64,000 bases of DNA from contig JASFXZ010000029.1 in NCBI GenBank assembly GCA_032209605.1, forward strand, positions 2,283,001-2,347,000. The letters run 5' to 3'. The position numbers and the translations under genes are program-made. The notes below the pieces were generated by a model that saw nothing but the letters and a program-made list of their open reading frames with translations, ran no database searches and had not been told where the DNA came from. This document shows positions 1-46,254 of this stretch, one piece after another. The number at the start of each line of letters is the position of its first letter. Within the stretch, counting starts at the first letter, position 1. Origin of the DNA: Mactromeris polynyma. Taxonomy: Eukaryota; Mollusca; Bivalvia; Venerida; Mactridae.

Positions 1-245
1 CCTTGGGTCAGAAATGTTTGAACATTTTGTGTCTATTTGACAGTCGATATAAGAAATGTAGATTAAAATGTTATGTTTGTTTTATATAAAACTTAGATAA
101 GAAAGCCTGTTCTTTTAACTATGACAATTCCCAAAATTGGAGTTGAAGCAATTAAATTTATTCCCAAATGGGCGAATTTTACGACGCAAATTTTCCCAAT
201 TTATCCAGGGTCTTTTCCCCAAAATGGACAGAAAAAGGCCTGGTC
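1..245 (+). repeat. dispersed repeat N, copy 1 (truncated by window edge)
   Basis: Contains ttcccaaaattggagttgaa, ttcccaatttat and agggtcttttccccaaaatgg-like blocks also found at 3836-4165 and 63296-63670 in the same order and orientation. It is probably a family of non-autonomous elements; no termini were identified. Confidence 0.7.
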
Positions 246-1069
246 TTCTTATTTTTATACTGCAAAATGGACCCATATGCTTGACACTCTGTCCATTTTT
301 ATCAACAGGACCTTTCTCGTAAGCCAAATAAAAAGGCTTTTTTTAAAAAGAGACCATTAACTTTGACACAATTTGAAAGTTGGCAGAACTTTGTACAAAA
401 AAATTTAATAATGAATTAAAGATGTGTCTGGCTCATCTGAACATTAGATACATGAACTGGCTTCCTCAAGTGTTTTTGCTACAATGAGGTATAATAAGAA
501 CCATTCCAATGTATAACCAATTCAAAAGACCTTGTCATGTTACACGCACACAAAGCTTTTTTAATTCACAATATCACAGACATTTTTTTTCAACAAATAC
601 ATAGAAAAAGTAATTAATATCAATTATTAATGTTTTTACTAAAAAAATTAGCATAAATATTACTTTAAATAAAACATTGTAATCTATGGTGCACAGCTTA
701 CCTAGTTTTGATATGGTTAAAGTAAAGCGTATGGGTAAATTTTCAACTTTCTTCCCCTTTTTGTACTGTGAACATATGCTTAGATCAGAAAATCCATTAT
801 TGTTATGGCCAACATAAAAAAAATTGTCTGAAAATAAGGTATTTTATTTAATAAAAGATGGAAACTTTTCTCAAGCATGAAAGATACCAATAAATCTATT
901 GGGAAATAAAGCTGTGAATGTTACTCAGATTAAGACAAGGGCATAAGATTAAGAAGTATAATTGATGCTCACCTTCTACCTGACTAGAACAAATATCTGA
1001 AAACACCCCGACCTATCAGCCATCTTCTTTCAGCCTGTAATAAAAAAAGTCTATATTGCCATTGAGTAT

Positions 1070-1396
1070 GAACTTGAAAAAAGGACTGTTTCTGAACTTG
1101 AAAAAAAGGACTGTTTCTGAACTTGAAAAAAAGGACTGTTTCTGAACTTGAAAAAAGGACTGTTTCTGAACTTGAAAAAAAGGACTGTTTCTGAACTTGA
1201 AAAAAGGACTGTTTCTGAACTTGAAAAAAAGAACTGTTTCTGAACTTGAAAAAAGGACTGTTTCTGAACTTTAAAAAAAAGGACTGTTTCTGAACTTTAA
1301 AAAAAGGACGGTTTCTGAACTTTAAAAAAAAGGACTGTTTCTGAACTTGAAAAAAGGACTGTTTCTGAACTTGAAAAAACAGACTGTTTCTGAACT
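1070..1396. repeat. minisatellite, ~24 bp unit, ~13 copies
   Basis: Unit aaaaggactgtttctgaact with a variable A-tract, head to tail. The variable A-tract length changes the frame; the long minus-strand ORF across it (FFQVQKQS repeats) is an artefact. Confidence 0.95.
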
Positions 1397-1592
1397 GAGA
1401 CTCGAGAATATGTTTCTTGGCATGTGTCTGGTCGAAATGCATGATAAAAGGCCAGTTGCTTAACAACAGCTAGAATGTGTCTTACACTGTCTTTTATATG
1501 TTATCAGAAATGATAAATTGTCAATAATTCTGAGCTTAGAAGTCAGAACAATTGGAATATGTTTAGGAAATATAAAACAATGTAACCTGTCG

Positions 1593-1999
1593 CAGGGGTT
1601 AGACTTTAAGGTGCTGAATCTCATTGGTCTTAATTTTGATAAGTTTTTTACCAGATTTTACCATTTTATACCCAAAATACCTATAATTTAGAGAAGAAAA
1701 AAATTGACCCTTCATCAGGGTTTTCCCTAGGATCTGTCAGCTAGGGGTCCTTGGACCCTCGTGTTTGATAAATTGGGGGTCCTTAGTAAATTTGTAGGGT
1801 CCCAGATATGCAGTTTATACTGGACAAAAGTTTATTTTAGGGGTCCCAGGGATGTACAGTAAGTTGAAAATGGGAGTCCCTAGAAAGAAAAGAGAGTCAG
1901 GGAAATCCCAGCTTCAGCTTGGATCCTAAGGGTCAAAATATGACCTTTTGGAAGTTCCAGGGGTCAAAGGGTCAGCTCCTGGGTCAAGTGGAACCACTG
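1593..1999 (+). mobile_element. family-A MITE interrupted by another element
   Basis: The left half (caggggtt..., gtgctgaatctc, aattgacccttca) runs to about 1717. The right half (gggtcaaaatatgacc, ttccaggggtcaaagggtca, tggaaccactg) resumes at about 1912. The intervening ~195 bp has near-inverted ends GGGTTTTCCCT / AGGGAAATCCC and is a second element inserted into the first. Confidence 0.75.
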
Positions 2000-2328
2000 A
2001 CATATGTATTTTAATCTAAGTTCTGCAGTAATTAGTTTGCTTGAGTGGAGGATAATGCTATGATTTAATGCAGGAATTATTAACCTTGCCTCCATCTACC
2101 TTGCAAATTCATTAGCCTGATTGACGCAGTGAGTTCTATGTCAACTGGCCTGACCCAGTGCATGTCTGTCTCAATGGTTAATCTGATTAACTTATATGTG
2201 TCAAGATAAACATTACATTGTAATCATCTTTCCATATAATCCTCCAAATAATTTTTTTATTAATTTCTAAATGTCAGACAGTTTTATACGTTGTTCAAAG
2301 AACGGGACATACATTATTATAGTTTCAC

Positions 2329-2500
2329 CTGCGACGGGCGGTTGGGCGGCGGCATCCAGCAAGTTGTTTGATCAATAACTTAAGAATTCTTTGTCTAGTC
2401 TTCACCAGACTTGGTCAGAATGTGTATCGGCATAATATCTTGGACAAGTTTGATAACCAGCCATATCGCACTTGTCACTCCAGAGTTATTGCCCTTTAAT
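2329..2500. repeat. probable dispersed repeat (cgacgggcggttgggcgg block)
   Basis: A GC-rich head followed by a cttcaccagacttggtcaga segment, different in composition from the flanks. It looks like a common molluscan dispersed repeat, but there is no second full copy in the window, so the call is weak. Confidence 0.35.
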
Positions 2501-3029
2501 TGGAGGAGTTACTATGATATATTGTTTTGATTCTGACTTACCGTATGATTTATATCTAGCAATGATTATAATGTCACCCTGTCTAAATTAATCTAAAACT
2601 GACCTAGTGAGGAAACTATTCCAGAAAAAATACTAAAATTCCCAGCGGTCCGTTTGTTACACAGTTTAGAACAATTGACTAATTGCATTATTGATCTTGA
2701 ATTTGTATCAGAATAAATGGACTCTTCATCATTCTGTGATATATCATATAAGTCTTTACATGGTGACTGTATTGTTTTTGGTTTGTCCCAGTGCGCGGGA
2801 TACAAGGATTGTTTACAAATTGAGCAGATTTGTCTAGATTTGTCACCTTATAGAAGAACTTGGTGTCAACTATTGAACTGTATTATTAGAATGCTAATCA
2901 TTGAATTAATAGGCTTGGAAAAAAGCCACCATAAATTTATGAACACTGTCGATGGATTATAAGGAAGAAAATTTCAGGAATTCAATTGAATTGTTGCAGT
3001 TTACTTAGAAATAATAGTTTTTTGTTGAT

Positions 3030-3410
3030 ACCCTGGACCTTTTGACCCCTTACATTTCCAAAAAGCCTCATTTTGACACCAGGAATCGGTCTGAAGGGTA
3101 AATTTGTCTCTAAACTATTGGTAATTTTGCTGTGGTAGAAAATTAAAATTGTGTCAAAAATTATCAAAATTACCCTTTGAGATTCAAGCACCTAGTGGAA
3201 CGTCTGAGATATGAATGCTGTCAAATGTATGAAAATGACCCTGGAGTTGGACCTTTGACCCCTGGAATTTCCAAAAAGCCACATTTTAACCCTCTGGACT
3301 AAAGGGTTAATTTTTCTCTAAATTATAGGTATTTTGGCTAAAAAATGGTAAACTTGGGTAAAAAATTATCAAAATGACCCTTGAGATTCAGCACCTTGTG
3401 GAACTCCTGT
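3030..3410 (-). mobile_element. two adjacent family-A MITE copies, reverse orientation
   Basis: Copies at about 3030-3206 and 3236-3410 both read gaccctttgaccc-like, ccaaaaagccacattttga, attttctctaaatta and gcacctagtggaa. They lie head to tail 30 bases apart, suggesting a tandem insertion or duplication. Confidence 0.75.
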
Positions 3411-3835
3411 ACTTGGTTTTCAAGTTATTCAGACGCTTCCTTGAGTAGAAATTACTGACCTAGATAATTTTGAACTGTATTTATTTTTGTAAGTTCACAT
3501 TATATCTAGGCATTTCTGTAGTCTAATTATAGTTCAACTTCAAATAAATAGAAGAGCATATGGTAGTGTGGTGTAGTGCTTGTTTCCATTAAATGTATAG
3601 AGATTTGCATCTGTTTTGCACAGTTTAATGAGCTATCCTCTCTGTCAAAGTAGCTATTATGCCACTGTTTTATAATGAAAGTGTGCCTTAAATCATAAAT
3701 GAATTAAACCCCATTAATTTAGCTTGTTTTTCTTGGACTACGTTTTTATGTTCTGGCTAGATCAGAGGACATTCTACACCACAGTACAAGTCTGATATTC
3801 AATGACTTTAATGTTTTCTATAGTTTTCACGGGTC

Positions 3836-4165
3836 AGACTATCTGACCCATTCCCAAAGCCAAATATATGTTTTTTCCCAATCAGAAAAAAAATTCCCAA
3901 TCAGAAGCACCTTATACAAAACATTGTCTACTGGAGCAACCTGGTCTATATTTTGAAGCTCTTTGAATAACTCCATTATTGTTCCTTGTGTCATAAATGT
4001 TTTTTTTGTGTCTATTTGACAGAAATGTAGATTTGAATGCTTGTTTATATTAAATTTAGATACGAAAAGTCTATTCTTTTAACTATGAATAAAACAATTA
4101 AAGTTTTCCCAAATTGGCAAATTTTCCCAATTTATCTAGGGTCTTTTCTCCAAAATGGACAGAAA
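3836..4165 (+). repeat. dispersed repeat N, copy 2
   Basis: Shares with the 63.3 kb copy, in order: actatctgacccattcccaa, cccaatcagaa blocks, ctactggagc, ataactcc, gtctatttgaca and ttcccaatttatctagggtc. Confidence 0.7.
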
Positions 4166-5164
4166 AATGCTTGTATTCCGTTGCATGTTTTTATTCATTG
4201 ACAACAGCAACAATGATATGTTAGGAATGCATCAGACGATCTTCGATGAGATGCATCTTTCTATCAATTACTGCATTGTATCTACATCAATAACAACCAA
4301 TTGCCTTAGACTCTGATTGTTCTATCGGTAATTAGTTGCCATATATTGACCTCATGTAATTTTTGTTTGGAACTTTGTTAGTTTGTTGTTAGAGAAATAT
4401 TTCTTAGCCGAAGAACTTCTGAAGGTGGGGAAATTTGGTGATGTGCATGAAACCATGATTTATTACTTAGAATGAAGGACATATTATATGGATTAAATCC
4501 AAATTTGATCATTTGAAAGCATGGTAAAATGTGCTGAATGTGCGAAATATGGTTTTGGTGGAAATACTACGGATAATACTCTTGTAATAATTCGGAAACA
4601 ACAACAAAAATTTCCGACTTATCGATGGATTCAAAATGTCGCAATGTTTTTATTTATTTTATTTACTCATCAAAAAAATGAAAACAGTTCCGTCATGCTG
4701 TAAAAGGGATGTTAACAACACAATTCCTTGTTTTGATGTTTAATTAACTTAGGAAATTAAGTTAGGGGCATTACCTTTGTATGTGAATTATCTTCTTTGA
4801 AGTTTGTTTCATTCAACTTTCAAGACACAACTATGCAATGGCTAATGGATTTATTTACAATATAAATGTGGAATTAAAATTGTTTGGATTGGAGTATGTG
4901 GTTGCTAGAGTTATGGGGAATGGAAAGTACCTTATGGCTTTGATTCAGGTTGGTAATTTTTGCCTCATTTACAACCTACATTTACTCTTATCCTAAGGTT
5001 CAAACAATATTCTATTAACATGGTGCTCGAATTGTAAAGAAAACAAAGACAGGATTAAATACCTGACTTAACTTCAGTAGATCTAAAAATCAAATTTTGT
5101 TTGTACCTCTGGTAAAAAGTCATTTTTAGCGTAATCTGGACTTTGTACCTATTAATTCCTGATT

Positions 5165-5270
5165 TCATCTATTTAGAGAAAAATTAACAGCCCGAATCAT
5201 TGGTTTCAAAATGTGGCTTTTTTGGAACGTCAAAGGGTCAATTCCAGGGTCAAATAGGGGGCCTATAACC
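5165..5270 (+). mobile_element. truncated family-A MITE
   Basis: Only the right part is recognisable: aattaacagcc, aaaatgtggctt, aaagggtcaattccagggtc. Confidence 0.6.
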
Positions 5271-5785
5271 TTCTTATTCATCAGAGTTTTACTTCTGCTT
5301 TAAATGTTCACTTTTGTTGGGTGAGTTCAGTTTTTCCTGATGAAGCAAATGTATTGTTGTTTTCTGTCTCTATGTAGACATTGCACCAAATGAAATTTAT
5401 TTAATTGTTGGAAACTGTTTAGTAACCTCTGAAGTTACGCAAGGTGTGGTGATTCCTAATTTAAATTTAATTGTGATATTAAAACCAGGCGACTGAAAGG
5501 TGATCATGCAGTTAAAATGCCTAGCTTCAGCTTTGTTACAATTTGTAGTAATGCATCTGGTTAGATGTATAAAGGTGTTGTTGTGTTCGTTGGGCAGATA
5601 TTTTACGGATTGAAATAGGATCTATTTGATTGGTTCCCACACCTGTTAGTGTCGATTTAATTCTGTAGTCAGCCATAAAATGTTGGAAGCTGAAGATATC
5701 TACTTCCGGACTTATTAATGGTTGATTCTGTTGTTCTGAATTCTTCTGTCTGTTCTCGGGGTTAATTTGGCTGTTCTGGGAAGAT

Positions 5786-6052
5786 TTACCCATACCCTTT
5801 AAATGCGGAATTTTTGCATGTTAAACTTAGAAATTGGGGGAAATACTAGCATTTACAGCAAAATATTACTAATAAAAGTAAAGGATGTATAAACGTACTT
5901 GATTAATTAATATGGACTATTGCTATTTATATAAACTTCTTCATATTTATTGGGAATGTTTACATTCAATTTGGGAAAATATAATTTTATACTTCTTCGC
6001 TTTGGGAATATGGCCGAAAAAACAGGTATAAAACAGCTTGAAAAAAACTCTG
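5786..6052. repeat. dispersed repeat O, copy 1
   Basis: Shares gaatttttgcatgttaaact, aaattggg, aaagtaaaggatg and aaaacagct-gaaaaaa blocks with 21202-21476. Confidence 0.65.
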
Positions 6053-6283
6053 GTTCTGCAACTTACATGAGTAAAGAGGTACTATACATAGACTAGTCCT
6101 TTTAGCTAAAAAGACTCCATTTTCCCCCAAAAAGTGTCATTTTTCCTCCCAAAAAGTAAGACAAAAAAATGTTTTTATTTACTTTTTTTACCTGACCCTG
6201 ACTTTTCAGCACTTTGAGATGAAGAGGGAAAAGAAATAAATTAATGCAGTCAGCAGAAGGAGGAATTTGAAACATTTATAAGA

Positions 6284-6390
6284 AAAACGACCGTCACCTT
6301 ATTTTCCCAAATTTAGGACTTATCGGCAATTCTTTTCCCAATTGAAAAGGCACAGGCAGTAAAACTATTTTCCAAAAAAATCCCTGTATA
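6284..6390. repeat. dispersed repeat P, copy 1
   Basis: The blocks attttcccaaatttaggac and aaaaggcacaggcagtaaa also occur at 44258-44365. Confidence 0.6.
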
Positions 6391-7086
6391 CATGTATTGA
6401 CTTGATAGCTTTAATATGGATTAAAGTCTTTACAAAATTTCAGTTTAAAATAGATTTTTTTACCAAATCAGTAAGTTTTCTTGTCTCCCTAAGCTGTTGA
6501 AAATGGACTGCATCTCTGCTAAATTATGAATTAGTTCATTATGAAAATTGTGCAGGTTTAAATCTGTGAAATAACTAAGTTGTAATCTCGATTTATAAGT
6601 TTACATGTGTATAGCCTGCTGAGCACTCGTCAAAAGCACACTGTACTTAAGGCATCATTGAAAAATTATTTGTTTAATGGCATTTACCCTACTCAGCAAA
6701 TTTATTGCCTTTATCGGCATAAAGGTTTCAGCTATTGTTACACAGCACCAAAATATTCCCCCTTTCTGACAAAAAATTTTTTTTGGAGTAGGGGCCATTT
6801 TCAGGATTAGGTAGGGATATGCTTGGAACAAAAAAATAGGCATGGCCTTACTGGGTACTTTAACAAATTTGATTCATATTTATGTGAAGAGCTTAAGTTT
6901 ATCAGACTCGTATCTTTTTTCGGATCAATGTGTTCCTCTGTAGTAAAATGCCCAGATGTACACAGGCAGAAGGAAATGTACCTGTATTTTTTTTCATGTA
7001 TTGACTTTTTCATATTTGCTCCGTAAAAGTTCAAAACTGTCTAGATATCTTTCTTGTGTCTCCCAATAACATAGGCCTCAAATACC

Positions 7087-7278
7087 CAGGGTTTCTACTA
7101 GGTGCTGAATCTCAATGTCATTTTGATCCTTTTTTTCTGGATTTTACCATTTTGTAACTTAAATACCTGTAATTTAGAGTAAAATGAATCCTTCAGCTAG
7201 ATTCCTACGAGTCAAAATGTGGCTTTTCGGAAATTCCAGGGGACAAAGGGTCCGATCCCGGGTCAAATGGAACCCCTA
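7087..7278 (+). mobile_element. family-A MITE
   Basis: Nearly full length: cagggtttctactaggtgct through ggtcaaatggaacccct. Terminal bases have decayed and no clean target-site duplication is seen. Confidence 0.75.
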
Positions 7279-7661
7279 ATAACGCAGTCAAATAGTACTA
7301 TTTATTCATAATTCTTTAACTAGCCAAAATTATTATAAAATTCTGTAGTTTAGCAAGGTTGGTGCCTGTTTCAAAGTTTGTGGCTAGATTTGATAGATAA
7401 GTAATTAATTTGACAAACATTTATTCAACCTTATTATAAACAGACTTTTTAGACACTTCAGACAAAAGTTAGTAGACAGAACCTGGGATTATTGAATGAA
7501 TAATTACACCCGACACTCAATTCGCAATATTTACTCTCTATTAGCCTGATAGCGGAAATTTGAGTGTTGAAAATGCATGACAATATATTTTTAATTCATT
7601 ACTCTTTTTGGTCCATTTTCTTTGAGACTTTAGTGTGATTGTCAGATATTGGAGTAATTAC

Positions 7662-7931
7662 TGGGCCCGGATTCACTAATGTTTTAAGACTGAATCTCAG
7701 ACAGACTTAGAATTTAAAATTTCAAAAAATAAATTCTCAAGCATTTCGTTTTCATTATATTTAAACGGATAATTTTTAGCCTGAATATTTCTTGTTACTC
7801 ATTCTACCTTTTTTTCCATGTTTTATCAAAATAATTTGTGTAATAATAACGTAGGAACAAAATGAAAATTTTACCATTTTAAAGTCTAAGTCTGAGATTC
7901 AGTCTTAAAACGTTTGTGAATAGGGGCCCTG
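7662..7931. mobile_element. fold-back / MITE with ~45 bp terminal inverted repeats
   Basis: The left end GGGCCCGGATTCACTAATGT continuing TTTAAGACTGAATCTCAGAC is matched in reverse complement by the right end (GTCTGAGATTCAGTCTTAAA, then CGTTTGTGAATAGGGGCCC). The middle is AT-rich and noncoding. Confidence 0.8.
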
Positions 7932-8066
7932 GATTTTAGTGCCACCGTCTCATATTACACTCAAATCTCTATGGAAGTGGGTCATGAAGAATGTTGAACA
8001 CTCATTTAATGTCATCATACAATATTCACACTCAACAGTAATCACTATCAAACTTATACAGTAAAT

Positions 8067-8143
8067 CGAGGAGTTAGAGCCAGAACCAACCATCTCCTTA
8101 GTAAATTCAAACAAAGATGGTTGATTCTGGCTATAATCCCTCG
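8067..8143. repeat. strong hairpin, ~29 bp arms
   Basis: AGCCAGAACCAACCATCT at about 8078 pairs with AGATGGTTGATTCTGGCT at about 8115 with one mismatch. The pairing extends outward to CGAGG / CCTCG. It probably belongs to a larger fold-back element, with weaker matches near 7955 and 8160. Confidence 0.7.
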
Positions 8144-9038
8144 AAATTTTGAAATTTGAGTGCTGAATGTAAGTACCGTATCTGATATAATCCCGGGCCA
8201 AGATTAGAGTTATAATGACCAATAGCTCTTAGGCTACCTACAAGCTCCAGCATTTAAAGCGGAAGTATCTGATAAAATCATCATTATAGACCTAATGCTA
8301 CTACACGTAATCAGTAATGGGTCAATGATAGCTGGATAGTATTTTTCTTCTTGGTCCTATAATAATTTAACATGTGTACAACTCATAGAATAATCCTTCA
8401 GATTGTGGTGTATGAATATTAATTATGCATGAATCACTCTAGATTGATTCATTTCTTTCTTATTAATTAAAACTCCAGATCTCTGCATTGTCATATGCTG
8501 TAAAACATTTCTTTACTGTCGTTTAGGGACACTGGTGGGCGTCATGTTTGTATATATCATTATACGGCTGTGTTGTTATTGTAGTTGCTGTCTCCGTGGT
8601 GATGTTGTCGCTGTTGTTTTTACAGTTTTATGTTGTATTTGAATCATTGTCGTGGTGGTTAATTGTCCAACTGCACATTCTTACTAACAGGTGTATCAGC
8701 GATGCATGCATGCATGTATGTCGGCACATCGCAGCAAGACTTTATGGCTGTATGACATCAGTTGACATTTGTCATAGCCTTGTAAAGTTGTATGGAAATA
8801 AAGATATTTTGATTAATTAATTTTTTTTTTGTCATGGCGCCTTGGGGTTTTTTATGGTCGGGATGTCTGGAATTTCGTCATCGGTTTCTTTGTTTACATT
8901 AAGATGAACTAGTTTTGCTTGCCCTCGGATTCTGTTCTAGTTTTGAGACTGACGAAATTTTTAGAAGTCAACTTCAGGATGATTTGAAGGGATTTATAAG
9001 CAAGTGATGTCCCCAGACAAAATTTTCGAACATGCTAT

Positions 9039-9233
9039 CAGGGGTTCCATTAGGGGGCTGAATCTCGAGGGTCATTCTGATAATTTTTTACCTGATTCTA
9101 CCATTTTTTATCCCTAAATGTCTTTAATTTAGAGAAAATTTGACCCCTCAGCCAAAATCTGGAGGGTCAAAATGTGGCTTTTTCGAAATTCTAGTGGTTG
9201 AAGGGTCAACTCCAGGGTCAAATGGAACCCCTG
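9039..9233 (+). mobile_element. family-A MITE, full length with 6 bp TSD
   Basis: Ends are CAGGGGTTCCA and TGGAACCCCTG (perfect 11 bp inverted repeats). It is flanked by TGCTAT at 9033-9038 and again at 9234-9239. 195 bp, no coding capacity. Confidence 0.88.
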
Positions 9234-9345
9234 TGCTATTGTAGTTATTGACTGACCTTTTAGTCATGAAAGCAGATTTTTATGTCTGTGATATCATAAT
9301 AATTCTCGATGTCAAGAGTCCTTCATGCACTCATAAGCTTTAACC

Positions 9346-9632
9346 TGGCTGGGTCTGTTGGTACAGTGTTTTACTGCCAGTAAGGAAGTCACAGGTTTGG
9401 ACCCAGGTGAGGTGTAGGTATCTATATCACAATATCACTGAAGATAAAACATCCAAAGTTGTTAGTCCTCCGAACTCGGAGTCGGATTATTGTGAGGAAG
9501 TTGTAAGTCTCTCTCAGAAGAAATGTTTAATATAATTTGGTTACCCTTGAACACTGGTTAGGTCAACTGACTGCTTTTAATACATAACTGAAATAGTGTC
9601 GAAAAAAACAATGCACAACTCCCAACACATCC
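9346..9632 (+). mobile_element. tRNA-derived SINE-like element
   Basis: The head ctggctgggtctgttggtac and box-B-like acaggtttggacccaggtga are followed by a body ending in ggttaggtcaactgactgc, aactgaaatagtgt and aactcccaacaca. This body recurs at 12957-13230 and 49030-49220. Confidence 0.65.
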
Positions 9633-10713
9633 CTTTATTCACTTAAAAACAAAACTACTGTTAAAAAACAGGGTTTTCCATTGGATTATTTTAAAAGGGG
9701 GGTTCTTGAACTCATACATTTGTAAATTTGGGAGTGCCTGATACATTTTTGGGGTCCCAAGAGTAAAGTTTTGGCTGTGACATTTTTATCATTAATTAGC
9801 CATTTTGATCATGTATTACCGCGGCACTTGCAAGGTACAAACACTGAGGTGATATTGGGGAAAGAAATTACCTCAAAGGCGTTTAAATAACAAAAAGTAC
9901 CAATTTGCTGAAATTGGCTGACTGGACGCTTGTGGGTCCTGCATATGCGTACCTGTTCATGATTGTCAGTCCTAGGCCTGAAAATTGTGTTATGAGATGC
10001 AGAAAATGCACATCAGTATCTGGGAAATCCCTTATAAATAAAATTACAAACATGCGCAATGTACTTATGCCTCTTAAGGTAAACCAATTTCATGAATTCA
10101 TTTTCTTAGCCAGTGAATGTTGATTAACATTTAAGCAATCACGATGGGAACCTCATTAATATTCAGACAGTTACCATATTTCTTGCATAATATTGTGAAC
10201 TTAATTTGTTTGTACCTAGCCGACTGTCAGTAAGCGTGTGATGGTAAATGTTTAATGATATGAATGCTAAGTACGTTCCGACCTTATTTTTTTACCTGGT
10301 TCAAAATTGGTGACATAGTACAATGTTACGTATGATTTCAGTCCATACTGATCTTGTTTAATAAGTCATTAATTGTAACTGACTTAAACAGTGTATCATT
10401 GAAATTAATTTTTTGACAAACTTTTAGTGGCCAGATTGAATGGCTATTTTGCTGACTTCTAGCGCTAACCTAGCATTTTAATCATAATTCAGTTTAGGCT
10501 CTGTGCCCCTGATTCTTATGAATTGCAGAATTTACATTGTGTTACTCTCTGAGATCTTGAAAATTGTTCTTATAAATAACCTTGAATCTTGTATCAAATG
10601 AGCAGATTTCTGAATATAAGCCGGAATACAAGATAAACTATCACTTAACACACATAACTTACATATTGGAACACTTGTATTTATACCCTATGTTCTATTG
10701 TTGTATATTTCAG

Positions 10714-44616
<33,903 letters not shown>

Positions 44617-46098
44617 GGGCCAAGCGGGGATAGACAGATAATCAAATAATCTTGACATAGGAGCGTAAAATTTGCACCAAAAATACATGTGTCTCATAAA
44701 ACATTGCAATAAGCATATATATGGCTGTGTACTTCATGTTTACGTATTAGCAAATGTAATAACATAATACATTGTCGTGTTAAACTGTGCATGTTATATA
44801 TCCGCAATTTTATTAGTGTGACACATGAGAAAAAGTGTGTATTATTTTGGTTTATCTTCATCATTTAAAGCCCATTCACAATATGAATGATATTGAAGTA
44901 ATCAGTTCTTTGATGTCAGCTTCGATATTGTTTAATGTCTTGCTGTATGTGTGCACATGTGAAACAAAATGTGTAAACTTCATGAATTTCCTTGACAGTG
45001 GTGTTTGACGGGTGTCCTGTGAAGATATTGAAATAATGGCAAATATATTGAATAAGGCTTCATTCCAAGCTCAACGTATGTTACTATATTTGCACGCTTG
45101 GCCAAACATTGATCAAAGCATATATCTGGCTTTTTCTCATGGACTGAGAATTAAAATTTTTTATAATTGTTTTTTTTCCCCATACCTTTTCAAGTCGTTT
45201 ACAACATAACCCCATCTTTGACTCATTGTTATTTCAAAGTTCCCATTTGAAATCATTAACACGCATCATTTTTTCAAAATAACATTTACTCAGTGTTGTC
45301 ATGTTATACAAGTCAAAGGTCACTTCATGTCAGTTAGTATTTCCATACTTTTATACATGTTTGTATGTTTAATGTGTTCACGATAAATCTTGATCGGAAT
45401 TTACGTAGTTGCTAAATCTAAGTAAATTTTGGTCATTTAGCGATTTCCAGAAAGAAGTTTACTGTTTCCATTATTGCAATTGAAAGCACCTGTTCCTTAA
45501 ATTCATTATTTATTCAGCTGAATAGAAAAAACATAGTGTGATTCTGGTATACTGCTAAATTAGTTCTTCGAGCCGACCTCAATTTTTTTTTTCATGAATT
45601 CTTAAGAACAAAAAAAATGTTACTATGAGCGATCAGACAAGAAATTTTCCGCGGATTTGATGTTCGCAAGGGCCGTTTTTGAGACAATTAAAGCCATCTT
45701 AGATGCTTACAAGCCAGGAGCTTCAGCTGGACCCCTTGCCAAATTTTCAGCTGATTTTGAAAGTTTGCATTCTTATGCCGGAGCGATAATCCCTAGTTAT
45801 ATGGCAAATCTCTTGAAAGAAGGACATTGGACATTTTCTGTACATCTATCTTGAATGAATGAATGCATTACTTTATCAATAATTAATTTGATCAAATTGT
45901 TGCATATCCAGAACTTACAATTCCAAATAAAAATTGAAATGATAATTTTTATCAACCCTCTGATCCGAATATTTTTGGCAGGAAAGCCTAAATCACATGT
46001 AATTTTTCATTTTGCCAGAATGTTTCTGTCCCAACAGTTGATTTTTGCATTAATCTGTTTAGGTTATAATTCTTAGGAAATTAAGAGCCATCAAATAT
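44617..46098. other. liprin-alpha 3' flank (3' UTR extent unknown)
   Basis: The 3' UTR must begin here. A candidate poly(A) signal AATAAA occurs near 45927, but no end can be fixed. An unrecognised ORF lies at 45606-45854. Confidence 0.45.
45606..45854 (+). other. unrecognised short ORF with protein-like composition
   Basis: Open from the codon after TAA at 45603 to TGA at 45852; the first ATG is at 45660. It encodes YYERSDKKFSADLMFARAVF and later KFSADFESLHSYAGAIIPSY. Balanced amino-acid use and higher GC than the flanks suggest a true exon or a retro-inserted fragment rather than chance. A possible acceptor cttaag precedes it. No family recognised. Confidence 0.25.
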
Positions 46099-46254
46099 TG
46101 GGGTGTCACGATATGCCTGAAGCGTACCATGATATATTGCAATACATGAGCAATATATCGCTTCATTAACCTTAGATAGGATTTATCCATTCTTGAACAC
46201 TTATTAACTTGTAAACACTTGAAATGTATTCAAAAAAAATCATCATGCTTAAGT

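Larger units (their letters stand above)
1..10713. other. probable upstream liprin-alpha intron; repeats only
   Basis: No segment resembling the liprin-alpha N-terminus (MMCEVMPTI-type start or MLDERDRLLD-type coiled coil) was found on the plus strand. The region holds MITE copies, a minisatellite, a SINE-like element and two long inverted repeats, listed separately. An unassigned minus-strand ORF lies at 5536-5793. Confidence 0.6.

Noticed and set aside
984..1466. 160-codon minus-strand ORF with FFQVQKQS repeats
   Set aside because: Produced entirely by the ~24 bp minisatellite; unit length varies and there is no start context, homology or splice support.
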